Positions 1 through 8,508 of a stretch of 64,000 nucleotides of DNA are shown piece by piece. Location of the stretch: assembly GCA_030424845.1 (NCBI GenBank), contig JAUHWC010000001.1:248001-312000 (forward strand), given 5' to 3'. Both the position numbers and the translations under genes were made by a program. This DNA comes from Alphaproteobacteria bacterium (lineage in GTDB: Bacteria > Pseudomonadota > Alphaproteobacteria > Sphingomonadales > Sphingomonadaceae). How positions within the stretch are numbered: position 1 is the stretch's first letter; each line of letters begins with the position of its first letter. The notes below the pieces were generated by a model that did not search any database, was not told the DNA's origin, and saw only the letters and a list, made by a program, of their open reading frames with translations.

Positions 1-2247
1 GACAGTGACGAGGAGGATTCCGAAGAATCCGAAAGTGAGGACGACGGAGAAGAATCCGACGACGCAAAGCCGCGCCGCGGCCGCCGTGGTCGTGGCCGCC
101 GTCAGGGCCAGGGGCAGAACCGCCGCCGTGGCAGCCGGGCCAAGGAAATCGACGACATCCGCGCCAAGCGCCAGGCATTGCGCCGCCGCTACAAGATCCA
201 GGACGTCATCCAGCGCCGCCAGGTCCTGCTCGTCCAGGTCGTGAAGGAAGAGCGCGGCAACAAGGGTGCTGCACTCACCACATATCTCTCGCTTGCCGGC
301 CGCTATTGCGTCCTGATGCCCAACTCCAGCCATGGTGGAGGCATTTCCCGCAAAATTTCAAATGGTTCGGACCGCAAGCGACTGAAGCAGATCGTGAACG
401 ACCTGAGCCTGCCGAAGAGCATGGGCCTGATCGTGCGCACGGCAGGGCTCCAGCGTACCAAGACCGAAATCAAGCGGGACTTCGATTATCTTGCCCGGTT
501 GTGGGACGAGATCCGCGAGAAGACGCTCAGTTCCAGTGCCCCGGCGATGATCCATTCGGACAGTGACCTCATCAAGCGCGCGATCCGCGACATCTATAAT
601 CGCGAGATCGAGGAAGTTGTTGTCGAAGGCGAGGACGGATACCGCTCCGCCAAGGACTTCATGAAACTGCTGATGCCCAGCCATGCACGCCGGGTGAAGG
701 CCTATTCCGATCCGGTGCCGCTGTTCCAGCGCTATGGCGCCGAAGACCAGCTTTCCGCCATGTACGAGCCGGTGGTGCAGCTGAAGTCCGGCGGCTACCT
801 GGTGATCAACCCCACCGAAGCACTTGTGTCTATCGACATCAACTCGGGCCGATCCACCAAGGAGCATGGCATCGAGCAGACCGCGCTGCACACCAACCTG
901 GAAGCGGCGAAGGAAATCGCTCGACAACTCCGCCTGCGCGACATGGCAGGCCTGGTGGTCATCGACTTCATCGACATGGAGCACAACTCCAACATCCGCA
1001 AAGTCGAACGCGCGATGAAGGAATCGCTCCGGAACGACCGCGCACGCATCCAGGTGGGGCGCATTTCCAGCTTCGGACTGATGGAGATGAGCCGCCAGCG
1101 CCTGCGGACCGGCGTGCTCGAAGCGACGACCCGCTCATGCCCGCATTGCGACGGCACGGGCCTTGTTCGCACGGCATCGTCTGCCGGGCTCTCGGCACTG
1201 CGCCTGATCGAGGACGAAGCTGCAAAGGGCAAGGGCACACTCATCTCGCTCTATGCTTCCACCGAAGCCAGCGTCTACCTGCTCAATGCCAAGCGCGCTG
1301 ACCTGGCAGAAATCGAAAGCCGCTATAGTGTCACGGTGCAGGTCGTCCCGGAAGGCGAAGATGAAGGCGCGAAAATGCGCGTGACGTCTTCCGGTCCGCG
1401 TCCGGCTGAAGCCCCCAGGTTCGATCCCATCGTCGACGACGATGATGATGACGATGACGACATCGAGGAAACGAACGAGGATTACGGTGAAGACGATGAT
1501 GGCGCTCCCCGCAAGAAGCGCCGCCGCCGCCGCCGTGGAGGCCGCAATCGCAACCGCACTCGTGACAACGAAGAGAATGGCGAAGACAGCCAGGATCAGG
1601 ACGATGACGACGATGGCGACAGCTCCGAAGCTGCCGGAAAAGGCGATGGCGAAAGCGAGGCCGAAGGCGATGAGAAGCCCAAGCGTCGCCGTCGTCGTGG
1701 CGGGCGGGGCCGCGGTCGCAAGCGCACCGTCGAAGGCAAAAATGGTGAGAACGGCGAAGGCGAAGCAACCGATGAAGTTGCAGAGGACAGCCCTGCCGCA
1801 GCAGAGGTAACCGCCAGCGAAGACGAAGCAGAGGCTGAAGCGGCAGAGGAAAAGCCCAAGCGCCGCCCGCGCCGCAAGAAAGTCGATGCGGAGGCAGAGG
1901 CTGAAGCGGGTGAAGCTGACGCCGAAAGCGCTCCAAGCGAGGAAGCCGAGGAGAAGCCGAAGCGGCGCACCCGGCGCAAGAAGGCAGATGCCGAAGCTGG
2001 TGGCACCGAAGCGGTGACCGAGGAGGCGGGCGTGGAACCCGACAATGCGGACAACAAGACCAAGCCTGCGGCCAAGAAACGTGCCCCGCGCAAGAAGAAG
2101 GCTGAGGAGCCTGCTGCTGTGCAAGCCGCTGAACCTGCCACCGATGCAGGTGATGATCCCAAAGCCGAAGGTGACGTTCCCGAAGGCGAGCTGGATGAAG
2201 ATGGCGAGCCGCGCCGGGGCTGGTGGCAGCGCACGTTCGGAAACTGA
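1..2247 (+). CDS. rne: Ribonuclease E (5' end outside window)
   Basis: Endoribonuclease of the RNA degradosome, acting in mRNA turnover and rRNA/tRNA processing. The reading frame is open from base 1, so the start lies upstream. The first ~50 codons are an acidic run followed by an Arg/Gly/Gln-rich run. This looks like the low-complexity insert that splits the S1 domain in alphaproteobacterial RNase E, because S1-like sequence resumes directly after it (KIQDVIQRRQ, then MPNSSHGGG). The metal-binding motif VVIDFIDM is near base 955 and the Zn-link CPHCDGTG starts at 1138. From about 1430 the C-terminal half is disordered, with alternating Asp/Glu blocks and KPKRR-type basic blocks that normally bind RNA and partner proteins. 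The last residues, RRGWWQRTFGN, end in a typical sphingomonad C-terminus. Identity is secure; only the N-terminus is missing. Confidence 0.97.
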   Translation, partial: DSDEEDSEESESEDDGEESDDAKPRRGRRGRGRRQGQGQNRRRGSRAKEIDDIRAKRQALRRRYKIQDVIQRRQVLLVQVVKEERGNKGAALTTYLSLAGRYCVLMPNSSHGGGISRKISNGSDRKRLKQIVNDLSLPKSMGLIVRTAGLQRTKTEIKRDFDYLARLWDEIREKTLSSSAPAMIHSDSDLIKRAIRDIYNREIEEVVVEGEDGYRSAKDFMKLLMPSHARRVKAYSDPVPLFQRYGAEDQLSAMYEPVVQLKSGGYLVINPTEALVSIDINSGRSTKEHGIEQTALHTNLEAAKEIARQLRLRDMAGLVVIDFIDMEHNSNIRKVERAMKESLRNDRARIQVGRISSFGLMEMSRQRLRTGVLEATTRSCPHCDGTGLVRTASSAGLSALRLIEDEAAKGKGTLISLYASTEASVYLLNAKRADLAEIESRYSVTVQVVPEGEDEGAKMRVTSSGPRPAEAPRFDPIVDDDDDDDDDIEETNEDYGEDDDGAPRKKRRRRRRGGRNRNRTRDNEENGEDSQDQDDDDDGDSSEAAGKGDGESEAEGDEKPKRRRRRGGRGRGRKRTVEGKNGENGEGEATDEVAEDSPAAAEVTASEDEAEAEAAEEKPKRRPRRKKVDAEAEAEAGEADAESAPSEEAEEKPKRRTRRKKADAEAGGTEAVTEEAGVEPDNADNKTKPAAKKRAPRKKKAEEPAAVQAAEPATDAGDDPKAEGDVPEGELDEDGEPRRGWWQRTFGN

Positions 2248-2295
2248 TCGGGCAAACGGCAGCCAACGCCACCCTGCCCGTTACTGAAAGCATCG

Positions 2296-2327
2296 CGGGG
2301 CCAGCCTGACTGTCAGGTCTGGCCCCG
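2296..2327 (+). terminator. Stem-loop terminator after rne
   Basis: A strong inverted repeat lies 49 bases after the rne stop. CGGGGCCAG pairs with CTGGCCCCG, and an inner CCTGA/TCAGG extends the stem almost to the loop. No long T-run follows (GTTATGCTGC), so termination may be less efficient or bidirectional. The next gene is on the other strand and ends toward this site. Confidence 0.7.
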
Positions 2328-2426
2328 TTATGCTGCTAACCTATTGAGACAATCGACAGGTCCGGACGCCGGCCCGATGGCCGGCGTTAAGGACAAATGC
2401 GAGGCGCTGATCTGCGAGGGATCAGC

Positions 2427-3062
2427 TCATGTACCGATTTTGCGCGCCGCACCCCATTCCATCCATCCAGCCCATTTCGGTGCCTTCTCGAAATATTCCT
2501 GGCCGATCGGGTCGACTTCAAAGCCTGCGGGGCGGATGGCCGCGCCCACTTCACGGGCCAGATGACAATTGCCCATCATGCGTTTCCAGACAGGTTCGAT
2601 CCGCCTTTGCCATTTCGCCGGACCGGGGTCTGGAGCCTTGCCATGTTCAAGGTAAAGCAGCCGTCCTCCCGGTTTCAGGATACGCCGTAATTCCGAAAGC
2701 ACCTGCTGCTGGTCATCAACCGAACACAGCGTGTAGGTGCATACCACCGTGTCGAAGGAACCATCGGCAAAGGGAATGCTCTCACCAACGCCTTGGCGAA
2801 TGTCGGCCTCCCAACCCTGCTCGCGCGCTCGTGTACGCGCTGCATCCAGCAGGCTTGCATTGGGATCGATACCGGCAAAATGGGTGATCGCGTCCTTGCG
2901 ATAGAGTGGCTGGTTGTAACCGCTGCCACAGCCGATTTCGAACACGCGCCCTTCCGCCAGCGGAACAACCTGCCGGCGCAGTTCGGTCACCTCATCCGAG
3001 GCGCAGCCCAAGGCGATAACTTTCGGCAGGACCGTTTCGTCATACCAGTTGCGCAAACCCAT
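2427..3062 (-). CDS. Class I SAM-dependent methyltransferase
   Basis: Probable small-molecule methyltransferase of the UbiE/Methyltransf_11 type, 211 residues. The SAM-binding motif VFEIGCGSGYN is near residue 35-45. An acidic post-II residue (GIDPNAS), the motif GSFDTVVCTYTLCS and LKPGGRLLYLEHG follow in the usual order. I chose the ATG at 3062 because GGGGAGG precedes it by 6 bases and the N-terminus MGLRNWYDETVLP is that of the family; the frame stays open further upstream without a better start. It is a single gene between convergent rne and a same-strand SDR. The substrate cannot be read from the sequence. Confidence 0.88.
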   Translation of the reverse strand: MGLRNWYDETVLPKVIALGCASDEVTELRRQVVPLAEGRVFEIGCGSGYNQPLYRKDAITHFAGIDPNASLLDAARTRAREQGWEADIRQGVGESIPFADGSFDTVVCTYTLCSVDDQQQVLSELRRILKPGGRLLYLEHGKAPDPGPAKWQRRIEPVWKRMMGNCHLAREVGAAIRPAGFEVDPIGQEYFEKAPKWAGWMEWGAARKIGT

Positions 3063-3179
3063 CACGCCGCCTCCCCGACTTGTTTCTTGCCAGTCTAGCT
3101 GCTCCGAACGGAGAGCAAATGGCATTCTTGCCGCGCCCCCGCTCATCTCGGGTGCCACGACAGTCGGGCTGCGCGCTGA

Positions 3180-3911
3180 TCAGGGGGCGATTTCCTCGCC
3201 ATTCCAGGACAGCAGCTTGCCGCTCTTGTCGGGACCGGCATCGAGAATCACCCGGAGCAGGTTGAGCGCGGCCTCACGGCGGTTGGTCAGTTGCCCTTCG
3301 GGCAGGTTCGACTGGAAGGGCTTGGAAAGCGCCGTATCCACCGTTCCGGGATGCAAGGCGATGACGGCTCCCTGCTTGTGGGTGCGCGCCATCTCGATGG
3401 CGAAGTTCTTCACCAGCATGTTCAGTGCCGCCTTGCTGGCGCGATAGGAATGCCACCCGCCGATGCCGTTGTCTGAAATCGAGCCGACCTTCGCGGATAT
3501 CGCCGCCAGCACGAAGCGCTCGTCCCGCGGCATCAGCTCCAGCATGTGCCGTGCGATCAGGGCAGGCCCTATCGCATTGACCCGCATGACCTTTTCCATC
3601 GCTGCCGAATCGATGGACCGGAAACTGCGTTCAGGGCCCGTGCCGTCTTCCAGTGTCAGCACGCCACTGGCGATGATTACCAGTTCGGGCGGCGCGGCGG
3701 CCATCTCCTGCGCGGCAGCGGCGATGGTCTCCTCGTCTTCAAGGTCGAAATGGAAAGGTGTGCCAAACTGGTGCTTGGGCACCTCTCCCGATCGTGATCC
3801 GGCGTAGACCTGCACGCCCCTGTCCACGAGCACGCGGCAAAGCGCTGCGCCGATGCCGCCCGAAGCACCAAAGACTGCCGCACGACCGGGCCAGTTTGAG
3901 GATTCCGTCAC
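3180..3911 (-). CDS. Short-chain dehydrogenase/reductase (SDR)
   Basis: NAD(P)-dependent oxidoreductase of the classical SDR family, 243 residues. The Rossmann motif GASGGIGA is at residues 15-22. The catalytic Tyr/Lys pair occurs as YRASKAALN, with an upstream Ser in LAAISAKVGSIS, followed by HPGTVDT. The overall pattern resembles the CsgA/C-factor-like SDR subgroup. The start is a GTG with AGGAAG 6 bases upstream. The next gene (methyltransferase) lies 117 bases downstream on the same strand. Substrate unknown. The 242-base gap to sdhB on the other side holds divergent promoters; I see no further gene in it. Confidence 0.9.
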   Translation of the reverse strand: MTESSNWPGRAAVFGASGGIGAALCRVLVDRGVQVYAGSRSGEVPKHQFGTPFHFDLEDEETIAAAAQEMAAAPPELVIIASGVLTLEDGTGPERSFRSIDSAAMEKVMRVNAIGPALIARHMLELMPRDERFVLAAISAKVGSISDNGIGGWHSYRASKAALNMLVKNFAIEMARTHKQGAVIALHPGTVDTALSKPFQSNLPEGQLTNRREAALNLLRVILDAGPDKSGKLLSWNGEEIAP

Positions 3912-4153
3912 GATGAGCTTCCTACCATGAAGTTAGCAAACTAGGGAATGTGGCAAATTTGGAAACATGGTCTTTCCGCCATGACATACGGTGCCAGACG
4001 ACCAGCCTCGGCCAAACGGTGTCACTCACATCCTTGAACAACAAAGCCGTTGCCGCATCTTCATGCAGAAACTCCACCACTCGGACGAAGGTCTGCCTTG
4101 CCCTTGCGCTGTGAATGGGTAGATAGGGGTCATCCATTGGAAAGCGGACAAAC

Positions 4154-4936
4154 ATGGCAACTTTCACGCTCCCGAAGAACAGCAAGATCAACGGCCCCGG
4201 CAAGGAGCACAAGGCTCCCGATGCAGCGCGGGTGAAGAAGTTCAAGATCTACCGCTGGGACCCGGAGAGCGGCCAGAACCCCCGGTACGACACCTTCGAG
4301 ATCGACCTCGACGATTGCGGTCCGATGGTGCTGGACGCGATCATCAAGATCAAGAACGAGATCGACCCCACGTTGACCTTCCGCCGCAGCTGCCGCGAAG
4401 GGATTTGCGGTTCCTGCGCGATGAACCTGAATGGCAAGAACGGCCTTGCCTGCACCACCGCGATCGAGGACCTGCCCGGCGAAATCCGCATTACGCCGCT
4501 TCCCCACATGGAGGTGGTGAAGGACCTGGTGCCCGATTTCACCCATTTCTACGCGCAATACGCATCGATCCGGCCCTGGCTGCAAACGGTGTCCAACACC
4601 CCCAGCGGGAAGGAGCGCCTGCAAAGCCCTGAACAGCGGGCCAAGCTTGATGGGCTTTACGAATGCATCCTGTGCGCTTGCTGTTCGACCTCCTGCCCCA
4701 GCTACTGGTGGAATTCGGACAAGTTCCTTGGCCCGGCAATCCTGCTGCAGGCCTATCGCTGGCTGGCGGACAGTCGCGATGAAATGACCGGTGAGCGGTT
4801 GGACGAGCTGGAAGACCCCTTCCGCCTCTATCGCTGCCACACGATCATGAACTGTGCCAACGTCTGCCCCAAGGGCCTGAGCCCGGCCCGCGCCATCGCC
4901 GAAATCAAGAAGATGCAGGCCGAACGGCAGATCTGA
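4154..4936 (+). CDS. sdhB: Succinate dehydrogenase iron-sulfur subunit
   Basis: Electron-transfer subunit of complex II (TCA cycle, membrane-bound on the cytoplasmic face), 260 residues, full length. The [2Fe-2S] ligands are in CREGICGSC and a later Cys (GLACTT). The C-terminal ferredoxin-like half has [12 protein letters not shown] and [14 protein letters not shown] for the [4Fe-4S] and [3Fe-4S] clusters. sdhC, sdhD and sdhA are not upstream; an SDR gene on the other strand is there instead, so sdhB has its own promoter or has been separated from the rest of its operon. zapE follows with overlapping stop/start bases. The SdhA flavinylation factor sdhE is encoded at 36863. Confidence 0.98.
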   Translation: MATFTLPKNSKINGPGKEHKAPDAARVKKFKIYRWDPESGQNPRYDTFEIDLDDCGPMVLDAIIKIKNEIDPTLTFRRSCREGICGSCAMNLNGKNGLACTTAIEDLPGEIRITPLPHMEVVKDLVPDFTHFYAQYASIRPWLQTVSNTPSGKERLQSPEQRAKLDGLYECILCACCSTSCPSYWWNSDKFLGPAILLQAYRWLADSRDEMTGERLDELEDPFRLYRCHTIMNCANVCPKGLSPARAIAEIKKMQAERQI

Positions 4937-6057
4937 CCCTGAGCGGCCTGCTCGCCCGTTACGAGGAACTGCTGGCATCCGGCGAACTGCGACCGGATCC
5001 GGAACAGCGCGCGGCTGCCGAAGTACTCGCTCGTGTGCAGCAAGGCCTTGAACAGCCCGGCAGGATCGGTCTTTTCCAACGCCTTCTTGCAGGCAGAAAG
5101 CCGCAGGCAGTGCGCGGCGCCTACATGTGGGGTGGCGTGGGGCGCGGCAAGTCCATGCTCATGGACCTGTTCCACGACACGCTGGCCATCGAGGCCAAGC
5201 GCCGTGTCCATTTCCATGCCTTCATGCTGGAAGTGCACAAGCGCATCGGGGAGGAGCGCAAGAAGGAGGCCGGCGATCCCATCGCACCGGTGGCCGCGGC
5301 CATCGCCAGCGAGGTACGGTGCCTCGCTTTTGACGAGATGGTGGTGAACAACTCGCCCGATGCGGCAATCATGTCCCGCCTGTTCACGGCGCTGATCGTG
5401 GATCACGGCGTATGCGTGGTGACCACCAGCAACCGCCCTCCCCGTGACCTGTACAAGGACGGCCTCAATCGCGAGCATTTCCTGCCGTTCATCGACCTCA
5501 TCGAGCGGGAACTGGACGTGGTCGAACTCAACGGCCCCACCGATTACCGGCTGGACAGGATCGGCGGCATGGCCAGCTGGCACTCCCCCATCGGCGCCGA
5601 AGCGACGGCGCAGGTGCGCGAACTGTTTTTCCGCCTGACCGATTTCGCCCCTGAAGATGCAGAGCATGTTCCCTCTGCCGATCTCGAGCTTGGAGGCGGA
5701 CGCAGGCTGCATGTTCCCAAGAGCCTGAAGGGCGTGGCCGTGTTCAGCTTCAAGCGCCTGTGCAAGGAAGCGCGCGGCGCTTCCGATTACCTTGCCATTG
5801 CCCGCGCCTATCACACTGTCATCATCGTAGGCATCCCGCGGATGTCACGCGAGATGCGCAACGAGGCGGCGCGTTTCGTGACGCTGATCGACGCGCTGTA
5901 TGAAAACCGGGTGAAACTCTTTGCAACGGCAGAGACGGAACCGGAGGACCTCTACGCGTCAGGTGACGGTTCGTTCGAATTCGAGCGCACGGTGAGTCGC
6001 CTCAAGGAAATGCAGAGCGCGGACTACATGGCCCTTGGCCACGGCGAAGAAGGCTAG
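4933..6057 (+). CDS. zapE: Cell division ATPase ZapE (AFG1 family), apparent CTG start
   Basis: AAA-like ATPase of the AFG1/ZapE family, linked to Z-ring constriction under stress and, in mitochondria, to respiratory complex quality control. Walker A is GGVGRGKS and Walker B-like is LAFDEM. The first standard start in this frame is a GTG at 5035, but the family N-terminus is encoded before it: the frame reads [20 protein letters not shown] from about 4948. No ATG, GTG or TTG occurs between the upstream stop near 4792 and 5035. A CTG at 4933, sharing bases with the sdhB stop, would give [10 protein letters not shown] and a full-length 374-residue product, so I annotate from there. The gene ends 4 bases into the convergent amidotransferase gene. 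Confidence 0.9.
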   Translation: MTLSGLLARYEELLASGELRPDPEQRAAAEVLARVQQGLEQPGRIGLFQRLLAGRKPQAVRGAYMWGGVGRGKSMLMDLFHDTLAIEAKRRVHFHAFMLEVHKRIGEERKKEAGDPIAPVAAAIASEVRCLAFDEMVVNNSPDAAIMSRLFTALIVDHGVCVVTTSNRPPRDLYKDGLNREHFLPFIDLIERELDVVELNGPTDYRLDRIGGMASWHSPIGAEATAQVRELFFRLTDFAPEDAEHVPSADLELGGGRRLHVPKSLKGVAVFSFKRLCKEARGASDYLAIARAYHTVIIVGIPRMSREMRNEAARFVTLIDALYENRVKLFATAETEPEDLYASGDGSFEFERTVSRLKEMQSADYMALGHGEEG

Positions 6058-7952
6058 GCCGCGATACCGAGCCGCGACAGCGACTTGTCCAGCATCACAA
6101 GCTGCCAAAGCAACCGTGAATTGTTGCTCCGGCCGGAGATGTGCGCCTCGGCCATGCGGGAAAGCTGCGCCTTCTCGAACCATCCCGTGCGGGCGAGCGC
6201 ACTGCTTGTGGCAATCGCACGGGTCTGTGCCTGCAAGGGGCCGCGCAGCCATTCGGCAATTGGCGTCACGAAGCCCTGCTTGGGACGATAGAGGATGTCG
6301 TCAGGCAAATGCCGCTCCATCGCCTTCTTGAGCAGGTATTTGCCCTGTTTGCCCCTCACTCGCAGGCCCTCCGGCAATCCGGCAGCAAATTCGACAAGTC
6401 GGTGATCGAGCAACGGCTCTCGCGCCTCCAGGCTTACCGCCATGCTGGTCCGATCCACCTTGGTCAGGATATCGCCCGGCAGCCAGAACTTGAGGTCTGC
6501 ATATTGCGCGGCATCGAGACCTGAGCGCGCCGGGGCATTCGCCATCATCTCCATGAAGGGAAGCTCTGCGCGATATTCGCCAAGTTCCCTTGCCATGTCG
6601 GCACCGTAGATCGTGAAACGCTGTTCGGGCGACACCGAACCAACCGCCCGCGCATACCCTTCAGCCCCGCTCATCGACAGCGACATCAGCGTGGCCTTGG
6701 CCCGAAGCGGGCGCGGTGCCCAGTCCATCTTCGGCCATGTGCGTCCCAGAGGCCCCAGAACCTTGTCCCGCACGGAGGCAGGCAGCAAGCTGCGCAGGCG
6801 TTCCTCATGATGGTGGAACACCTGCCGGCGATATCCCGCAATCGCTTCGTCCGCGCCATCCCCTGACAAGGCCACGGTTACGCTCTCGCGCGCCAGTTGA
6901 CACACGCGCCACGTCGGCAAGGCAGAGGCATCGGCAAAAGGTTCGTCGAACATGTCCGCGATGGCATCCAGCGCATCGAACTGGTCAGCGCTGACAATGC
7001 GACTGGCGTGGTCTGTACCGAACAGCTCGGCGACCTGTCGGGCATAGGATGTCTCGTCCACGGCTTCCACGTCGAAGCCGATGGAGCAAGTGCGGACGGG
7101 ATCGCGACTGGCCTGGGCCATCATCGCAACCACGCTGGAACTGTCCACGCCGCCGGACAGGAAGGCACCGAGTGGAACGTCGGAATCCATCCGCGATTCC
7201 ACAGCCTGGTGCAGGTGATGGAGCAATTCCGCTTCAAGATCCTTTGCCTTGCCCTTGTGGCGTCGGGCAAAGGAAATATCCCAGTACTGCTGCGGCCTTG
7301 CCGGCGCGGCATCATGCTGCAGCAGGCGGAAATGACCCGCAGGCAGCTTCTCGACACCTTTGAGCATCGATCGATAGTCCGGGACGTAGCCCCAGGCCAT
7401 GAAGTCCTCCACCGCCCTCGGATCGACCTCTCGACGAAGCATGGGGTGCGCCAGCAGCCCTTTCAGCTCGCTGGCAAAGGCCATGCTGCCATCGCTGAGC
7501 ATTGCCGTGAACAGCGGTTTCACGCCGAAACGGTCACGGGCAAGGAAGAGTGTCCTTTCTGCCTTGTCGTAGATCGCAAAGGCGAACATGCCGTGCAGGC
7601 TGGAGAGGCAATCCGTTCCCCAGCGTTGCCAGGCGGCCAGGATCACTTCGGTGTCGCCATCAGTGCAGAACTGCGCGCCAAGTCCTTCCAGCTCGCGGCG
7701 AAGCTCCCGGTAGTTGTATATCTCGCCGTTGAAGGTGATGACGGCGCGATCGTCCGCACTCGTCATAGGCTGCGGGGAGCCTGCAAGGTCGATGATCGAC
7801 AGGCGGCGATGGCCCAGCCCCACGCCCGGCGCGGTCCAGACACCCGATCCATCCGGCCCGCGATGCGCCATTACGTCGCACATACGCTCGACCCGGCTGG
7901 GGTCGACCGGCTTGATGGTCCCGCAATGGAATATCCCGGCGATCCCGCACAT
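6054..7952 (-). CDS. XrtA/PEP-CTERM-system amidotransferase (asparagine synthase-like)
   Basis: Glutamine-hydrolysing asparagine synthase-like enzyme, 632 residues, of the subfamily found beside exosortase A (TIGR03108). It probably amidates a sugar or peptide in exopolysaccharide assembly. The class II glutamine amidotransferase domain starts MCGIAGIF, with Cys2 as nucleophile after Met removal, and includes RGPDGSG and FNGEIYNY. The synthetase domain has the PP-loop LSGGVDSSS and SGDGADE. I chose the ATG at 7952 because Cys must be residue 2 and CGAGGCGG lies just upstream. It follows the Wzz/EpsI chimera by 10 bases, exactly as the normal gene follows xrtA-epsI, so it sits on the intact side of the deletion. 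All catalytic motifs are present. Confidence 0.93.
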   Translation of the reverse strand: MCGIAGIFHCGTIKPVDPSRVERMCDVMAHRGPDGSGVWTAPGVGLGHRRLSIIDLAGSPQPMTSADDRAVITFNGEIYNYRELRRELEGLGAQFCTDGDTEVILAAWQRWGTDCLSSLHGMFAFAIYDKAERTLFLARDRFGVKPLFTAMLSDGSMAFASELKGLLAHPMLRREVDPRAVEDFMAWGYVPDYRSMLKGVEKLPAGHFRLLQHDAAPARPQQYWDISFARRHKGKAKDLEAELLHHLHQAVESRMDSDVPLGAFLSGGVDSSSVVAMMAQASRDPVRTCSIGFDVEAVDETSYARQVAELFGTDHASRIVSADQFDALDAIADMFDEPFADASALPTWRVCQLARESVTVALSGDGADEAIAGYRRQVFHHHEERLRSLLPASVRDKVLGPLGRTWPKMDWAPRPLRAKATLMSLSMSGAEGYARAVGSVSPEQRFTIYGADMARELGEYRAELPFMEMMANAPARSGLDAAQYADLKFWLPGDILTKVDRTSMAVSLEAREPLLDHRLVEFAAGLPEGLRVRGKQGKYLLKKAMERHLPDDILYRPKQGFVTPIAEWLRGPLQAQTRAIATSSALARTGWFEKAQLSRMAEAHISGRSNNSRLLWQLVMLDKSLSRLGIAA

Positions 7953-7962
7953 GGCCGCCTCG

Positions 7963-8484
7963 TTACGGCTTTTGCGCCAGACGGTCCATCCAGGCATCCA
8001 GATCGCCAGTGGATTCCACGAAATCGGCAAGCGCCTTGTCTGCCGGAACCGCCCCGCCTTCCTCGGCAGAGAGGATCAGCATCATCGTCGGCTCGGGGCT
8101 GAAGGTCAGCCTGTCACGCAGGTTGGAAAGCTTCAGACGCACAACACTGGAAGTAGTCAAATCGCGGTGGCGATAGAAGGTCAAGGCGAGGCGTTGCAGG
8201 TTGCTGCCCGATTGCAGGCGTTCGCTGAGCCCACCGTCGATGTCCGGACCCGGCGAATGCCAGCGCCAGCTGCTTTCCGGCATCAACGCACCCTCGCCAT
8301 AGGCCCCTGCTTCCCGACCCTCTTCCTGTGCCGCGTAAAGCGCGAAGAACAGTTCCACGCGTGCACCATCACCATTCACGTAGGAACCGATCAGGCAGAC
8401 CGCCCAGGCCGTGCCAAGCGCAATCCATCGGCGGTTCCAGACCGTCCAGATCGCTGCGCGCAACTCTTCGAGAAGCTGGTTCAA
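7963..8484 (-). pseudogene. Chimeric remnant: N-terminus of PEP-CTERM Wzz fused to C-terminal EpsI domain of exosortase A
   Basis: A 173-codon open frame joining two unrelated protein ends. Residues 1-33 (MNQLLEELRAAIWTVWNRRW, then one hydrophobic helix ending WAVCLIG) match what I know of the start of the XrtA-locus chain-length determinant (TIGR03007). From about residue 34 it reads as the end of an EpsI/DUF3485 domain: VELFFALYAAQEEGREAG, then SSWRWHSPG and EPTMMLILSAEE. That domain is normally the C-terminus of sphingomonad exosortase A. Wzz is usually ~500 residues and XrtA-EpsI similar. The gene lies between wza and the amidotransferase, the exact flanks of the usual wzz...xrtA interval. 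It starts with TTG preceded by AGGGGAA. It may be expressed as a single-pass membrane protein with a periplasmic EpsI fold, but neither parental function can survive. Junction at about 8380-8390. Confidence 0.8.
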
Positions 8485-8508
8485 GTTACGTTCCCCTGCC
8501 CCTCAACC

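Noticed and set aside
1440-2220. DNA repeats in the rne tail as a CRISPR array or mobile element
   Set aside because: The repeats are in frame, encode alternating acidic and basic blocks, and have no constant spacer length or palindromic ends.
3922-4245. 107-codon minus-strand frame in the sdhB upstream gap
   Set aside because: It overlaps the sdhB coding region by more than 90 bases, has no family match that I recognise and no ribosome binding site.
8380-8390. Wzz/EpsI ORF as a simple frameshifted gene
   Set aside because: Both halves are in one frame without a stop and come from different families, so a deletion fusion explains it better than a frameshift.
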